Source: Symbiodinium natans (taxonomy: Eukaryota; Sar; Dinophyceae; Suessiales; Symbiodiniaceae). Taken from it: DNA of 64,000 nucleotides. The stretch is from positions 62,001 through 126,000 of the forward strand of contig CAJNDS010002108.1 of the NCBI GenBank assembly GCA_905221605.1, read 5' to 3'. Numbering within the stretch: position 1 is the first letter of the stretch; the number at the start of each line of letters is the position of its first letter. This document shows positions 1 to 12,650 of this stretch, piece by piece. The notes under the pieces were generated by a model that had not been told where the DNA came from, made no database searches, and worked only from the letters and a program-made list of their open reading frames with translations. The position numbers and the translations under genes are program-made.

Positions 1-573
1 TTGAAGCCTAAACGGTCAAATAACCCTAAGCCCCGTTGCGCAACCCTTATAAGCCCTAAGCCCGACCTTTCTCGTAAATCCCCCTCGCCCCTATGACTAA
101 ACCCTAAACCCTTTAAACTCCGAACCACCAAGACACTGCACCCTGAAGCCTCTGCATCCTTCGGGCCCCAAACCCCCAAACCCCGAAACCCCCCAAGCCC
201 ATAAACCCGACATCTCCAAGCTGGCAAACATCCCTAAACCCTTAAACCTCGAACCCAAACCCCGAAACCCGAAACCCTAAACCCCAAGAAACCCTATACC
301 ATGAAACCCTTAAAACCCTCACACCCTTAAAGCCCTAAAACCCTAAAACCTTCGGCCCCTAAACCCTAAACCCTTAAACCCTTAAACCCTTAAACCCTTA
401 AACCCTTAAACCCTTAAACCCTTAAACCCTTAAACCCGTAAACCCTTAAACCCTTAAACCCTTAAACCCTTAAACCCTTAAACCCCTAAACCCTAAACCC
501 TAAACCCTAAACCCTAAACCCTAAACCCTAAACCCTAAACCCTAAACCCTAAACCCTAAACCCTAAACCCTAA
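1..573. repeat. Telomere-type array, C-rich strand
   Basis: Degenerate CCCTAAA-like units fill 1-360. A run of the 8-base variant CCCTTAAA follows (about 361-485), then perfect CCCTAAA units (about 486-573). The switch from one homogeneous variant to another suggests local amplification of single variant units. Confidence 0.95.
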
Positions 574-690
574 ATCAACCCCGCCTTTGCGTAACCCTCA
601 GAGGACCTGGGCCTTGACAGCGCTGCCTCAGCGGAGCGCCGCTTTCGGCTGCCCGGGGGCTGCGGCACCTTCTGACACCGGGGCTTAGGG
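574..690. other. GC-rich island between opposed telomere arrays
   Basis: About 115 bp of GC-rich unique sequence lies between a C-strand array on the left and a G-strand array on the right. A short open frame is present, but there is not enough to call an exon. Confidence 0.5.
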
Positions 691-767
691 GTTGGGGCTT
701 AGGGATTGGGGTTTAGGGTTTAGGGTTTAGGGTTTAGGGTTTAGGGTTTAGGGTTTAGGGTTTAGGG
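691..767. repeat. Telomere-type array, G-rich strand
   Basis: TTTAGGG units, imperfect at the left edge and perfect for the last eight or so. Orientation is opposite to the array at 1-573. Confidence 0.93.
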
Positions 768-1426
768 TGCTGAGAATGGCCCATTTTTGCTACAGTTTTC
801 GCGTTTGTAGTGGTATTGTGGTTCTAGGGGAAAGCATTGATGTTCTCTTTCAGGCTCACGCGTTGTGTGACTTTGTAGGGTTTAGTTTGGGGTCTTGGGG
901 TTTACGGATCAGGGACAAGGGGGCTTGACCAACAATTTCGGGATCAGGTTTTGCACAGCCCTAAACCGTACATCCTAAACACTAAACCCTACACCCCCGA
1001 GAGATGTGATGAGGAGAGCTCCTCTCGATGGCCTGTTTTAAACTGCCCAGCAAGTGACAGCCAAAGGCCAGCTGCCAAAGGGAAAAGAAGGCGTGTGAAC
1101 ATCTGCCAGTTCTCTGGATTCTTAAAGAAGGGGGGGCGCAGAGACCATTAGTTTAGAGACCCGACCAGATGTGTGTCAGCTTGGGTATGCAGTGTGTCTA
1201 TAGCCCCAATCCCTGTGCCAGACGCATCGCAGTTCTTAAATCATGCAGGCCTGAATATGATAAGATCCTATGCTGCGTCCAGCCCCCCCCCCCCCCCCCC
1301 TTCAGCCTTGCTACTTTGGGCTGGTGTTGTTGGTGGTTGCAATACAGGATCCGAGTATTGGTATCTTTTTTGATAGAAGACCTTGTGAAACGAAACAGGA
1401 AGCCCCTCCCCGCCGCCAAAAACGAA
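768..1426. other. Unique island without recognisable gene
   Basis: Mixed-composition unique sequence with an 18-base C tract at 1283-1300. Only short frames occur (for example 951-1151) and none looks like a known protein. Confidence 0.6.
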
Positions 1427-3942
<2,516 letters not shown>

Positions 3943-4082
3943 CCAGACCCTATGTTGTCCGCGTCTTCCTGCTTTCATGGCTGTCAGCTTTGGGTACCTG
4001 CGCGCTCTGTAGGAAACCCCTTGCTCGACCGAGGTACTGGAAGACCTTACGAGGTCGAGAAGTGAGCCAAGCCGCCCCAAAC

Positions 4083-4170
4083 AGGGTTTAGGGTTTAGGG
4101 CTTAAGGGTTTAGGGTTCAAGGGTTTAGGGGTTTAGGGGTTTAGGGGTTTAGGGTTTAGGGTTTAGAGTT
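4083..4170. repeat. Telomere-type array, G-rich strand
   Basis: TTTAGGG and TTTAGGGG units with a few slips. Confidence 0.9.
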
Positions 4171-4519
4171 CCCAGAAAGGCTTCGACATTTCCTTTCTTC
4201 GCCCCCCCTGTTCACATCGTCCGTAGGACCAGTGGTGCTAGCATAGTGCTACCTGCGCGCAATCCACATGTCTTGCAAGCGAACACACATGCACCCCACC
4301 ACACGACTCCTTTTGGAAGAAGGGTTTGAGAACTGACCGAACCTTGAGGCCCCAAAACCGCCATTTCTTCCCAAGGCATGCATGCAGTTGTGCCGAGCTG
4401 ACACCTGCTCTCCCCTCCTTCCTGCCAGGTACGCCGTTCCACAGATCGTTTTCAATGATACCTACGTGCCCGGGCATGATTTGAGTCATGGCTCCCGAAA
4501 CCTGAAATTCCGTGCAAAA
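4171..4519. other. Unique island carrying one exon-like piece
   Basis: About 350 bp between a G-strand array and a degenerate C-strand array. Its right end carries a splice-acceptor-like sequence followed by a coding-like stretch (see 4429-4495). Nothing else is recognisable. Confidence 0.5.
4429..4495 (+). other. Exon-like fragment, possibly glutaredoxin/thioredoxin fold
   Basis: A pyrimidine-rich stretch ending in CCAG is followed by an open frame reading YAVPQIVFNDTYVPGHDL. The VPQI-x-FN pattern resembles the cis-proline strand of glutaredoxins (typically VPQ[IV]F[IV]N followed by GG..DL), though the usual Gly-Gly is absent. The family call is inference from one short motif. No neighbouring exon of the same gene was found, so this is treated as a gene fragment. 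Confidence 0.3.
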
Positions 4520-4599
4520 CCCTAACCCTAAACCTTAAACCCTAAACCCTAAACCCTAAAACCTAAACCCAAAACCCGAAACCCTAAACCCTAAACCCT
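4520..4599. repeat. Telomere-type array, C-rich strand
   Basis: Degenerate CCCTAAA units with CCTAAAC and CCCAAAA variants. Confidence 0.9.
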
Positions 4600-4602
4600 A
4601 AT

Positions 4603-4704
4603 GAAGCGGAGCCTCGACTCTACAAGCCCCCGACTCAGGTCCAGCAGCTGCTCCGTGACGGAGGTCTGGACAAGGACGGCAGACCAGTGCAAGCATTGCG
4701 GGGG
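4603..4704 (+). other. Exon-like fragment ending at a consensus GTAAGT donor
   Basis: 34 codons stay open from 4603 to 4704 (start reads EAEPRLYKPPTQVQQLL) and are followed exactly by GTAAGT, a consensus 5' splice site. The left edge abuts a telomere-type array within a few bases. The family is not recognised. The open frame, GC-rich codons and donor make an exon likely, but no partner exon is visible. Confidence 0.4.
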
Positions 4705-4722
4705 GTAAGTGTATGTACGTAG

Positions 4723-4784
4723 AATATATGTGTACATATATATATATATATGTATGTATATGTATATGTATATATATATATATG
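4723..4784. repeat. (AT)n / TATG microsatellite
   Basis: Alternating TA with TATG and TACA steps, just downstream of the exon-like fragment. Confidence 0.9.
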
Positions 4785-4819
4785 GTTTACGTCCTGGCAG
4801 TGCCACAGGAGACTTCCTC

Positions 4820-4973
4820 TTAGGGTTTAGGGTTTAGGGTTTAGGGTTTGGGGTTTGGGGTTTGGGGTTTGGGGTTTGGGTTTAGGGTTTAGGGTTTAGG
4901 GTTTAGGGTTTAGGGTTTAGGGTTTAGGGTTTAGGGTTTAGGGTTTAGGGTTTAGGGTTTAGGGTTTAGGGCT
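4820..4973. repeat. Telomere-type array with TTTGGGG patch
   Basis: TTTAGGG units interrupted by a homogeneous run of TTTGGGG/GTTTGGG units (about 4847-4878). Confidence 0.95.
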
Positions 4974-5710
4974 TTGTTGCTCTCTCTCTCTCTCACTCTC
5001 TCCCTCTCTCTCTCTCGCTCTCTTTCTTGCGTTCTTTCATGTTTGTTTTTTCTTTTTTACTTTCTTTCTTTCCTCGCTATCCCGCTCGCACAGTCAGCAA
5101 CGGAATCCATCCTGAGAACCCCTTCCCGGAAATGTTTCGGGTTCAGGGGTTTAGGTAAGAAGCGCCCCTAAGAGGATGGCACTCGAAAATCTTTAAGCTC
5201 CCAGCACCCCAAAGACCTGAATCCTAAACCTTTCATTCTGAGGACTCTGGGAACTCGAAAGAGAAGTCGGAGTCGTTTGAACAGGCCTGGCGAAGACTGG
5301 GCGTGCAGGGTCGAATTAACAGTAAAACCGGAGCCTACATGGGTTCAGGGTTTGGGGCTTACCAGCTCTTATCTCCTTTTTTAGTCCCTGTATACTCCTA
5401 GCGAAAACTACCAAAGTACGCAGCCTACATGGACAGCAATCCCTGCGACCAAGACGGTCCTTGCCATGGTGATTTGATAGTCGATGGCTGATGGGTTGCT
5501 GGATTTCTCCCTGCTCTTGGCCTCTTTGCTGCGGCTCCCAACCCCTAGACCCTAAACCCTAAACTCTGTTCCTGTTATGCAGAGAAAGTGAAGTCCGCCA
5601 TCCCAAGTCCACATCCCTGTGCGAAGCCAACAGCCCTCAAGCCCGAAACTCACCACCCAACGAGCCCAATCCCCGAAGCCTCCACAGCCTGCGCTCTCTA
5701 TTCTGGAGCA
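4974..5710. other. Unique island with CT-rich start
   Basis: CT-rich simple sequence at about 4979-5065, then unique DNA with a short CCCTAAA run near 5547-5565. The open frame at 4974-5171 is only the CT repeat. No gene recognised. Confidence 0.6.
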
Positions 5711-5930
5711 CCTCAAACCCTAAACCTCACACCCTAAACCCTAAACCCTAAACCCTAAACCCTAAACCCTAAACCCTAAACCCTAAACCCTAAACCCTAA
5801 ACCCTAAACCCTAACCTAAACCCTAAACCCTAAACCCTAAACCCTAAACCCTAAACCCTAAACCCTAAACCCTAAACCCTAAACCCTAAAACCTAAAACC
5901 TAAACCCTAAACCCTAAACCCAAAACCCAC
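5711..5930. repeat. Telomere-type array, C-rich strand
   Basis: Around 30 near-perfect CCCTAAA units. Confidence 0.96.
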
Positions 5931-6318
5931 ATGTGCCCCAAAAGGGCCCTAACTAAGGGAACCTGCCCTGGAGACCCTGAGCCAGCCTGGCAGGAAACCG
6001 ACACCCGGTCGGAGCTGTTTGAAAAGGCCGGCTTTTGGGTTTGTAGGGTTTAGGGTTTAGGGTTTAAAGTTAAGGGTTAAGGGTTTAGGGTTTAGGGTTT
6101 GGGGTTTAGGGTTTAGGGCTAGGGTTTAGGGTTTCGGGTTCAAGAGACCATTAAATGGACTCATCCTTTCGTGAAGACAGATATAAGCAAGAACTCATCC
6201 TTTCGCCCAATACGTGGACGCCCAAGCCCTGAAACGCTTAAGCCCTAAGCCCTGAGCCCGACAACCATAAACCCTGCTAACAACCCTACTTCCAACTACC
6301 CATGAACCTGCAAGGGGG
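5931..6318. other. Short islands around a G-strand array
   Basis: Unique sequence flanks a degenerate TTTAGGG array at about 6040-6133. A 13-base direct repeat (ACTCATCCTTTCG) occurs at about 6159 and 6191. No gene seen. Confidence 0.55.
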
Positions 6319-6440
6319 ATCCCTAAATCCCTAAATCCCTAAATCCCGAAATCCCTAAATCCCTAAATCCCTAAATCCCTAAATCCCTAAATCCCTAAAT
6401 CCCTAAACCCCTAATCCCTAAACCCTAGACCGTCAACCCT
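6319..6440. repeat. CCCTAAAT 8-base variant array
   Basis: Homogeneous run of CCCTAAAT/AAATCCCT units, a telomere-variant octamer seen only here in the window. Confidence 0.93.
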
Positions 6441-6945
6441 AATGAAGGTAGGGTGTTTGCTTGTAGCAGGTGGGGGCAGCCCGCTGGCCCCTAGCCCCGT
6501 TGAGGCGCGATCTGGGTGTCCGGGTCTTCAGTTCCCGGGTTTAGGGTTTAGGGTTTAGGGTTTTAGCGTCAAGGGATTCAGGGTTTTGGGGGCACCAAAC
6601 TCCCTAAACCCGAAGCCCTCATCCCGAAATTCGCGTCCCGAAACCTGAAACCCAAGCCCCGACGGTTGGCTTCGGGCCCTAAACCCCGAAGCCTCAAGCC
6701 CGCACTCCGGGGAGTCAGGTGACGTGTAGGTTTAGGGTTTAGGGTTCAGGATTTAAGGTTTAGGGTTTAGGGTTTACAGGGTTCAGGATTTAAGGTTTAG
6801 GGCGTAGGGTTCTACCCTTTGTGGCATTTCTTGGTCGTCTGGCTTGCCGTAGAAAAAGTCTTCTGCAAGATGCCGCCGGCTGACAGCTGCACCCAAAAAG
6901 CCTTCGGCCTTCAGCTCTGAGCTTTCAACCCCCAGAGGTCCATGG
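6441..6945. other. Islands and degenerate telomere-like sequence
   Basis: Small GC-rich unique pieces separated by short TTTAGGG/CCCTAAA tracts (about 6538-6565 and 6726-6810). No gene seen. Confidence 0.5.
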
Positions 6946-7064
6946 GTACCTTAGTAGCCCAGTGGTACCCTTTACCCTTTTTTTTGGTTATGGGTTCCCG
7001 TATAAAGTAACTAACCCAAAAAAGGTGCCCTTTTTGTAATATGGTTACTGGGCTACTAAGGTAC
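6946..7064. mobile_element. Foldback/MITE family A, copy 1
   Basis: A 119-bp element with perfect 18-bp terminal inverted repeats (left end GTACCTTAGTAGCCCAGT). Internal sequence and ends recur at 43109-43219, 58305-58420 and, more diverged, 50208-50322. No coding capacity; the size and inverted ends fit a miniature inverted-repeat element. Confidence 0.85.
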
Positions 7065-7099
7065 TTGTCACCCCAATTCTAGCTGCACGTAGAAGCCCC

Positions 7100-7160
7100 C
7101 CCTAAGTCCCCTAAGTGGGCTACAAGTAGACTGGTTGTAAGTGCCATGAACCTCCAAGTA
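7100..7160. repeat. Family B end sequence
   Basis: Contains a CCTAAGTCCCCTAAGT block followed by CATGAACCTCCAAGTA, the terminal sequence of the complete foldback at 49914-50152. Only one end is present here. Confidence 0.7.
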
Positions 7161-7190
7161 TGCCTTAAACCCTAAGCCTTTGGGGTAGTT

Positions 7191-7303
7191 ACATGATCCC
7201 TTAGTATGGGCCCTTAAAAGGGGACCTTACATACCCCTTATATACCCTGTACCAAGTAAGGGCCCATACTTCAGAACCCTTTAAAGGATGTAAGGGACCA
7301 TGT
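7191..7303. mobile_element. Foldback element (family F)
   Basis: Outer arms ACATGATCCCTTA (7191-7203) and TAAGGGACCATGT (7291-7303) are complementary apart from one mismatch. Inner arms around TATGGGCCCTTA pair as well. No coding capacity. Confidence 0.75.
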
Positions 7304-7394
7304 CAAATTGCCATGAATCTACCCTTAGACAGGCCTGCCTTGTTCAACCTTACCTACATCAAGAGTCTGGAGGCCGGGGGCTCAGCATGTTTCG

Positions 7395-7452
7395 GGTTTA
7401 GGGTTCAGGGTTTAGGGTTTAGGGTCTAGGGTTTAGGGTTCAGAGTTTAGGG
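7395..7452. repeat. Telomere-type array, G-rich strand
   Basis: Degenerate TTTAGGG units with TTCAGGG and TCTAGGG variants. Confidence 0.88.
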
Positions 7453-7527
7453 TCTTTTGGGGGTCTGGGATTGAGGGCTATAGAGAAGGCGTCTTCTGTG
7501 GGTTCGGCGTGGTTTTCGGTTCAGGGT

Positions 7528-7635
7528 TGGGACCCTCAGCCCTTGTTGCTTGAACTCCAACGCGTCCCCAGGCCTCCCTAAACTTCAGGACTCAGTTCAT
7601 TTGGGACCCTCAGCCCTTGTTGCTTGAACTCCAAC
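7528..7635. repeat. Direct duplication of about 34 bp
   Basis: A segment beginning TGGGACCCTCAGCCCTTGTT at 7528-7561 is repeated nearly exactly at 7602-7635. Both copies are followed by a related CTCCCTAAACT sequence. Confidence 0.85.
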
Positions 7636-7682
7636 ACATCCTCCCTAAACTCCAAGACTCAAACCCCAAACCCCATATGCAT

Positions 7683-7793
7683 GGGGGGTTTTCGAAATCA
7701 GGGGCACCTCGTTGGGGTCCTGATTATCAGGGGATCCCACTATTTGGGTTTTTTTTGGGGGTCGCCTCTTTTCGTACACCCCCATATGGTGAT
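7683..7793. mobile_element. Foldback family G, degenerate copy
   Basis: The left part TTTTCGAAATCAGGGGCACC resembles the end of the better-preserved foldback at 53274-53360. The right side has a G/C-rich complementary region ending in CCCCCATATGG. The match is imperfect. Confidence 0.5.
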
Positions 7794-7834
7794 AGCCCCT
7801 GAACCCGCGCTTCTACCTGCTGCTCACGAGAATT

Positions 7835-8218
7835 TAGGGCTTAGGGCTGAGGGCTGAGGGTTTAGGGTTTAGGGTTTAGGGTTCCCCCCCTGGCAACAGA
7901 TTCCCTCCAGCACAGGGGCAACTTTACGGGCTCCATCCCTAGGGCCTGGTTTCCTCCAGGCCTCCGCGGAAGCGCCTACTTACTTCGCCTTTAGTTGAAC
8001 TGTTAACTTTTTGAAGAAATTCCTTTCTTAGTAGGAATATTACAGTTTAACCTTTTGTTCCCCTTGGTTCTTGGAGAAGTAAGCCTAAGCCCTGAGCCCA
8101 CGCAGTGAACGCCTCCGGGCTTACGCAGAACTCGGAGCCTAAGGCCCCTCTCTTTGAAGAAGAGGCAAGGGGCATGTTTTCAGAGGACGGGCCCGGCCCC
8201 CCCCCCCCCGAACCTCCC
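7835..8218. other. Short array then unique island
   Basis: TTTAGGG-like units at 7835-7883, then about 330 bp of unique sequence ending in a short C tract near 8198-8208. No gene seen. Confidence 0.55.
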
Positions 8219-8332
8219 GACCCTAAACCCTGAACCCTGAACCCTGAACCCTGAACCCTGAACCCTGAACCCTGAACCCTGAACCCTGAACCCTAAACCC
8301 TAAACCCTAAACCCTAAACCCTAAACCCTAAA
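8219..8332. repeat. CCCTGAA variant array fused to CCCTAAA
   Basis: About nine CCCTGAA units are followed by about seven CCCTAAA units. Confidence 0.95.
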
Positions 8333-9308
8333 CACCAGCACAAGAGTCAGCAGAGCCCAGTCTGCAACCCAATGTGTCCTGAACCCAAAGGCCCAAACAC
8401 CCCAAGATTTGCGCGCCCCCTGTCCCCCAAAACCTGCAGACCTGGGGTTTAGATGGGTTTAGGGTTTAGGGTCTGGGGGGCTTCTATAGCTCGTTGGGAC
8501 CTTTTACGATATTCCGGAGCTTCCTCTACTGGGGCACTGGGGGGATCCCAGACTCAGAAAAAACTTTGTCAGGGTTGAAGCGGACTGGGCCTAGATAGGC
8601 TTAGAGGTGTCAGGAGGCTAAACCCTAAACCCTAAACCCTGAACTCGGAAATTCTGGAGTCCCACTCAACCCAGGCCCGAAATCGCTCTCGAACCCCTGG
8701 ACGCACAAACGAGAGAAGCAACATTCAGCAAACCGGGGCAACAGTCAGCGAAACAAAGTCGAAAGCAGTCACAAACAGCCGGGCCGCGAGTCAGAAGCAG
8801 TGCGGCCACAGTGGCTTCGCACCAACGCACCAACCCCCAACCCTTACGTACCTAAACCCCAAACCCTAAACCCCCTCAAGTACCCCAACAGCCAAGGTTC
8901 TACCCTTAGAGCGTTCGCTAGCGCCCAGGTGATCCAGCCACGTAGGGAATTAAAAGAAAGCTGAGGGCTCAGGGCTTGGGGCTTCGGGCTTGGGGTACTG
9001 GGCTTAGGGCTTAGGTCGGGTCAGGAGGGGGCTGGAGCTCTTGAAATGACGAAACTGGGCAATGAAGTGGTACCCCCCCCACCCCCCAACCCCTTCCCCC
9101 TTTGCCGAAGGGCCCACCCACGCCTTTGCGGGGCTTAGGGGCTTAGGGCTTAGTGTAGTATTTGGGGATACTTACTAGCTGGCGCCGCGTTCAGTTCAGA
9201 AGCTTAGGGTTTAGTGTTTAAGATCGGATCCGCCATACTACACCCGAAACCTCCGCCCCCAAAACATCACAAACCTCTTGGCAGACTCTCACCTGGTTCC
9301 TTCCCGTA
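8333..9308. other. Islands with scattered telomere-like tracts
   Basis: Unique DNA broken by small tracts near 8451-8470, 8618-8643, 8845-8880 and 8960-9010. No convincing exon or RNA gene seen. Confidence 0.5.
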
Positions 9309-9907
9309 GACCCTAAACCCTAAACCCGAAACCCTAAACCCTGCTGGCTGCAGGATACGCCCAACCAAGATCTCGAGTTTTTAACACGCTGGGCCCGCAC
9401 GCCTCCCAGGGTCAGGAGGATGGAGCCAAGGGAGTTGCCTAAACCCTCTGGGAGGTTCATGAGCCCCTAAGTCCCCAAATCGGTTATCAGTAGACTTCGA
9501 ATTGGAGTTATAAGTACCCGTGAGCCTCCAAGTAAGCCCCTGCAGATAATGGTGAGGGGTTGGGGCTGTTTCAGGAGTTCGGTACGCTACGGGCATCTTA
9601 AGCTTGGCCACTGGTCGGACTTTAAGCTTGTTTGGGTTTCCGTATTTTGTAAGAGCAATGAAGCGTAACCGTTTTATTCCTTGGTTATTGGAGAAGTCAA
9701 CAAAGGCTTTCCGACCTGCTTTGACCTGCTTAGGGGGGTAGGGGCGATACATGGCAGTTACTTAGAAAAAGCGGTACATATTGGGATGGGGGGGGGGGAC
9801 TTTAGGGGGTCCAAGCTACCTACCGATCCACATGCCCATAAACTTTTCTTTGGAGGTGGTTCATGAGTAGAGAAAAGAGTTGGGCAATCTGTACCTGAAC
9901 TAAGGTG
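9309..9907. other. Unique island with a family B end
   Basis: A short CCCTAAA tract, then about 550 bp of unique sequence. A family B terminal sequence (TTATAAGTACCCGTGAGCCT) lies at 9508-9534, and a run of G follows near 9788-9797. The minus-strand frame at 9381-9752 crosses these repeats and has no recognisable domain. Confidence 0.5.
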
Positions 9908-9995
9908 TTAACTTGCGTTTAGGGTTTAAGGTTAGGGTTTTTGGGCTTAGGCTTTAGGGTTTAGGGTTTGGGGTTTGGGGCTTCGGGTTTCGGGT
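9908..9995. repeat. Telomere-type array, G-rich strand, degenerate
   Basis: TTTAGGG, TTTGGGG and TTCGGGT units. Confidence 0.85.
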
Positions 9996-10081
9996 TAAGG
10001 GTCATGACTACAGTTGCCGTGCTTTAACACCCTACAACTCCCCATGAACCACAAGCAGAGCTCTTCTTGGGTCCCTTCTAG

Positions 10082-10153
10082 GCGTCCCTCCTTTTTCCCC
10101 CTTAATCTCTACTAAGGCTTACTAAGGACGGTTAGTACAAGGAGGAACATCCC
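10082..10153. mobile_element. Foldback family C, partial copy
   Basis: The right end (AAGGACGGTTAGTACAAGGA then GGAACATCCC) matches the ends of the elements at 57501-57615 and 28839-28928. The left end is degraded. Confidence 0.55.
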
Positions 10154-10160
10154 AATAGAC

Positions 10161-10450
10161 CTAACCCTGAACCCTAAACCCTAAACCCTAAACCCTAAAC
10201 CCTAAACCCTAAACCCTAAACCCTAAACCCTAAACCCTAAAAACCCTAAAAACCCTAAAAACCCTAAAAACCCTAAAAACCCTAAAAACCCTAAAAACCC
10301 TAAAAACCCTAAAAACCCTAAACCCTAAGCCCTAAACCCTAAACCCTAAAAACCCTAAAAACCCTAAACCCTAAAAACCCTAAACCCTAAAAACCCTAAA
10401 CCCGAAGAACCCTAAACCCTAAAAACCCTAAACCTAAACCCTAAAACCTA
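10161..10450. repeat. Telomere-type array with CCCTAAAAA patch
   Basis: CCCTAAA units (about 10170-10240) are followed by a homogeneous 9-base variant, CCCTAAAAA, then mixed units. Confidence 0.96.
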
Positions 10451-11115
10451 AACCGCGGTATTTATGGGAGAGATTTTCTTATACCCCTTTACTCTTGTAA
10501 AGCTTGAAGACCCAGGTGGAGGCGCTGCGTTTGCTTCTTTGATTCCTGGCGCCGGCCCCGACGGGCTTTACAAGGTTTTAGGGTTAAGGGTTTAGGGTTT
10601 AGGGTTTAGGGTTCAGGGGATGTCGGACTACGCCCTTTGGGGCTTAGAGGTTTTGTAGGGTTCCAAGATGAGGTGCTTTGACGCCCATGTGCTGGCTTGC
10701 TGGCTTTGCTGCCATGACGGGTGTGACTCACAGACATGCAGCTCCTGTGCTGGATGCCTGGCACCTGAGGTACTTGCATGCTTTCCGTGTGACGCATGCT
10801 CTCTCGACTCAATGATTCGCAGCCTAAGGCTGCAGTACTCAATGAGGTTTTATCGCGTGATGCAAAGAATTCACGCCGCTTCAGACTTGCCTGCGTTGCG
10901 GGCGTAGCGAATTGAAGAGGGGTGGAGACCTACTTCGTGTGGCTAGACAGGCCAAGAGTCAAACGCCTTGTGCCTTGCTGCGTACCCATCTATGTGTGCT
11001 TCGTGTTTTCAAACAAGGTGCCCGCATTCTGCGCTTTGTGGAGGTAGATCCAAATTCGGTGCCCTTTGGTGGGTGCTTCTCATAGAGAGTCCCCAGCAAT
11101 GAGCCTTGGCTTGCC
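10451..11115. other. Unique island of about 650 bp
   Basis: A small TTTAGGG array at 10576-10616 is followed by about 500 bp of unique DNA. Opposed frames of 78-79 codons overlap at 10606-10907. Neither has recognisable motifs, so no gene is called. Confidence 0.5.
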
Positions 11116-11227
11116 TAAACCCGAAACCCTAAACCCGAAACCCTAAACCCTAAACCCTAAACCCTAAACCCTAAACCCTAAACCCTAAACCCCAAACCCC
11201 AAACCCCAAACCCCAAACCCCAAACCC
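11116..11227. repeat. Telomere-type array with CCCCAAA patch
   Basis: CCCTAAA and CCCGAAA units, then five or more CCCCAAA units. Confidence 0.95.
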
Positions 11228-11230
11228 CTT

Positions 11231-11284
11231 TGCAAGTGGTGGCAGGACATGCTTCACGCCGCGCGTGGGAAGGACCTGCTGGGA
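11231..11284 (+). other. Exon-like sliver between two arrays
   Basis: A 54-base stretch reading CKWWQDMLHAARGKDLLG is sandwiched between a CCCCAAA array and a CCCTAAA array. Codon use is GC-rich like other exon fragments here. The family is not recognised. Confidence 0.25.
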
Positions 11285-11442
11285 CCCTAAACCCTAGACC
11301 CTAAACCCTAAACCCTTAACCGGTTGTCGTCGGCCCTCACGGAGAGGCCATCCTGGGACCAAGCGAAATCCAACTCCTAAAATCCCTGAATTTAAATCCA
11401 TAACCCTAAAGAGCCTTAGACTCCCTACTCTGAAGCCCTGGC
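11285..11442. other. Short array and island
   Basis: CCCTAAA/CCCTAGA units at 11285-11318, then about 120 bp of unique DNA. Nothing recognisable. Confidence 0.5.
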
Positions 11443-11512
11443 TTAGGGTTTAGGGTTTAGGGCTTAGGGCTTAGGGCTTAGGGCTTAGGGCTTAGGGCTT
11501 AGGGCTTAGGAT
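11443..11512. repeat. GGCTTAG variant array
   Basis: Homogeneous run of TTAGGGC units after two TTTAGGG units. Confidence 0.93.
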
Positions 11513-12049
11513 TGGCTAGATCCTGCCTCTCGGCACTTTTCCTCCGCCTCCGCCGCAAAGCACGCAGCCAGGAGCCTTCTTTGATCTGCCCGGCTGTGCC
11601 GTCGCTCATCATCCCTCTCAAGCTGCTCGGATGCGAGTTGGGCACTATAGGGGTCGGAATATATTGCCCATCGTATTTATTCCCTTAGGGTCCCTTATAT
11701 AATGATACCAGAATAAACCTCAAAACCCCATTCTAGTTGTTAAGGGCCTGTATTCTATGAGTTTCATTCGCCTCCCTTAGACAAATTTGTAGCTGACCTT
11801 GGCAGGCATGAGGGAGAAGGTGGCTGTGGGGCATGGTTCAACGGTTCAGTTCAGATTCAGCTTAAGTTGTACCCCCCTAAACCCTAAACCGAGAACCTCA
11901 AACCCTAAACCCTTAACCCAAAACCCTAAACTCTGCCCCCCCCCCCCCACCTCTTGTAGAGCTCCTGCGATCTTGTGCCTTGTGCTTTCGCCTTTCCAAG
12001 GAAAGCCTTGAACTCCCGGGACCGGACAGAGTGAGAGGGAGTGGCTTGC
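11513..12049. other. Unique island without gene
   Basis: About 540 bp with an AT-rich part near 11650-11760, degenerate CCCTAAA at 11876-11935, and a C tract near 11937-11949. No gene seen. Confidence 0.5.
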
Positions 12050-12134
12050 TGTTAGGGTTTAGGGTGTGGGGTTTGGGGTTTAGGGTTTAGGGTTCAGTGT
12101 TTAGGGTTTAGGGTTTAGGGTTTACGGTTTAGGG
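12050..12134. repeat. Telomere-type array, G-rich strand
   Basis: TTTAGGG units with GTTTGGG and TTCAGTG slips. Confidence 0.92.
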
Positions 12135-12138
12135 GCGT

Positions 12139-12213
12139 CTGTCCATGCCAGGACATTCCAACGATGTGCAAGGCCATCAACATCTTGCAACTCATGCTGA
12201 GGCCGCACGCTCA
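12139..12213 (+). other. Exon-like fragment
   Basis: Open coding-like stretch reading CPCQDIPTMCKAINILQLML and continuing a few residues, between a G-strand array and degenerate CCCTATAAA sequence. Unrecognised. Confidence 0.22.
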
Positions 12214-12215
12214 GT

Positions 12216-12645
12216 TTTCTGAACCCTATAAAGCCCAATTAAAACCTTCTTAAAACCTTATAAACACCTTCTAAAACCCCATCAACAATCCTATAGCAAC
12301 CCTATAAAACCCTTTAAAACCCCATAAGCCCTATAAACCCTAGTAACCCTAAGCCCTAAACACTGAAGCTTGGCTTCGCTTCAAGAGGTTAAAGCAACAC
12401 TCCAGGAAGGATCCGTAGACCCTAAAGCCTAAACCGGATCCACGAAATCCACACACCCTGAACCCAAGGGCCAAAACCCTAATCCCGAAACCCGAAACCC
12501 TAAACCCTAAACCCTAGACCCTAGACCCTAGACCCTAGACCCTAGACCCTAAACCCTAAACCCTAAACCCTAAACCCGAAACCCGAAACCCTAAACCCCA
12601 AACCCCAAACCCCAAACCCTAAACCCTAAACCCTAAACCCCAAAA
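12216..12645. repeat. Degenerate then regular telomere-type array (target of E1)
   Basis: CCCTATAAA-type degenerate units (12216-12365) and a short island are followed from about 12477 by CCCTAAA with CCCTAGA, CCCGAAA and CCCCAAA patches. The last five bases before E1, CCCTA at 12646-12650, are its target duplication. Confidence 0.93.
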
Positions 12646-12650
12646 CCCTA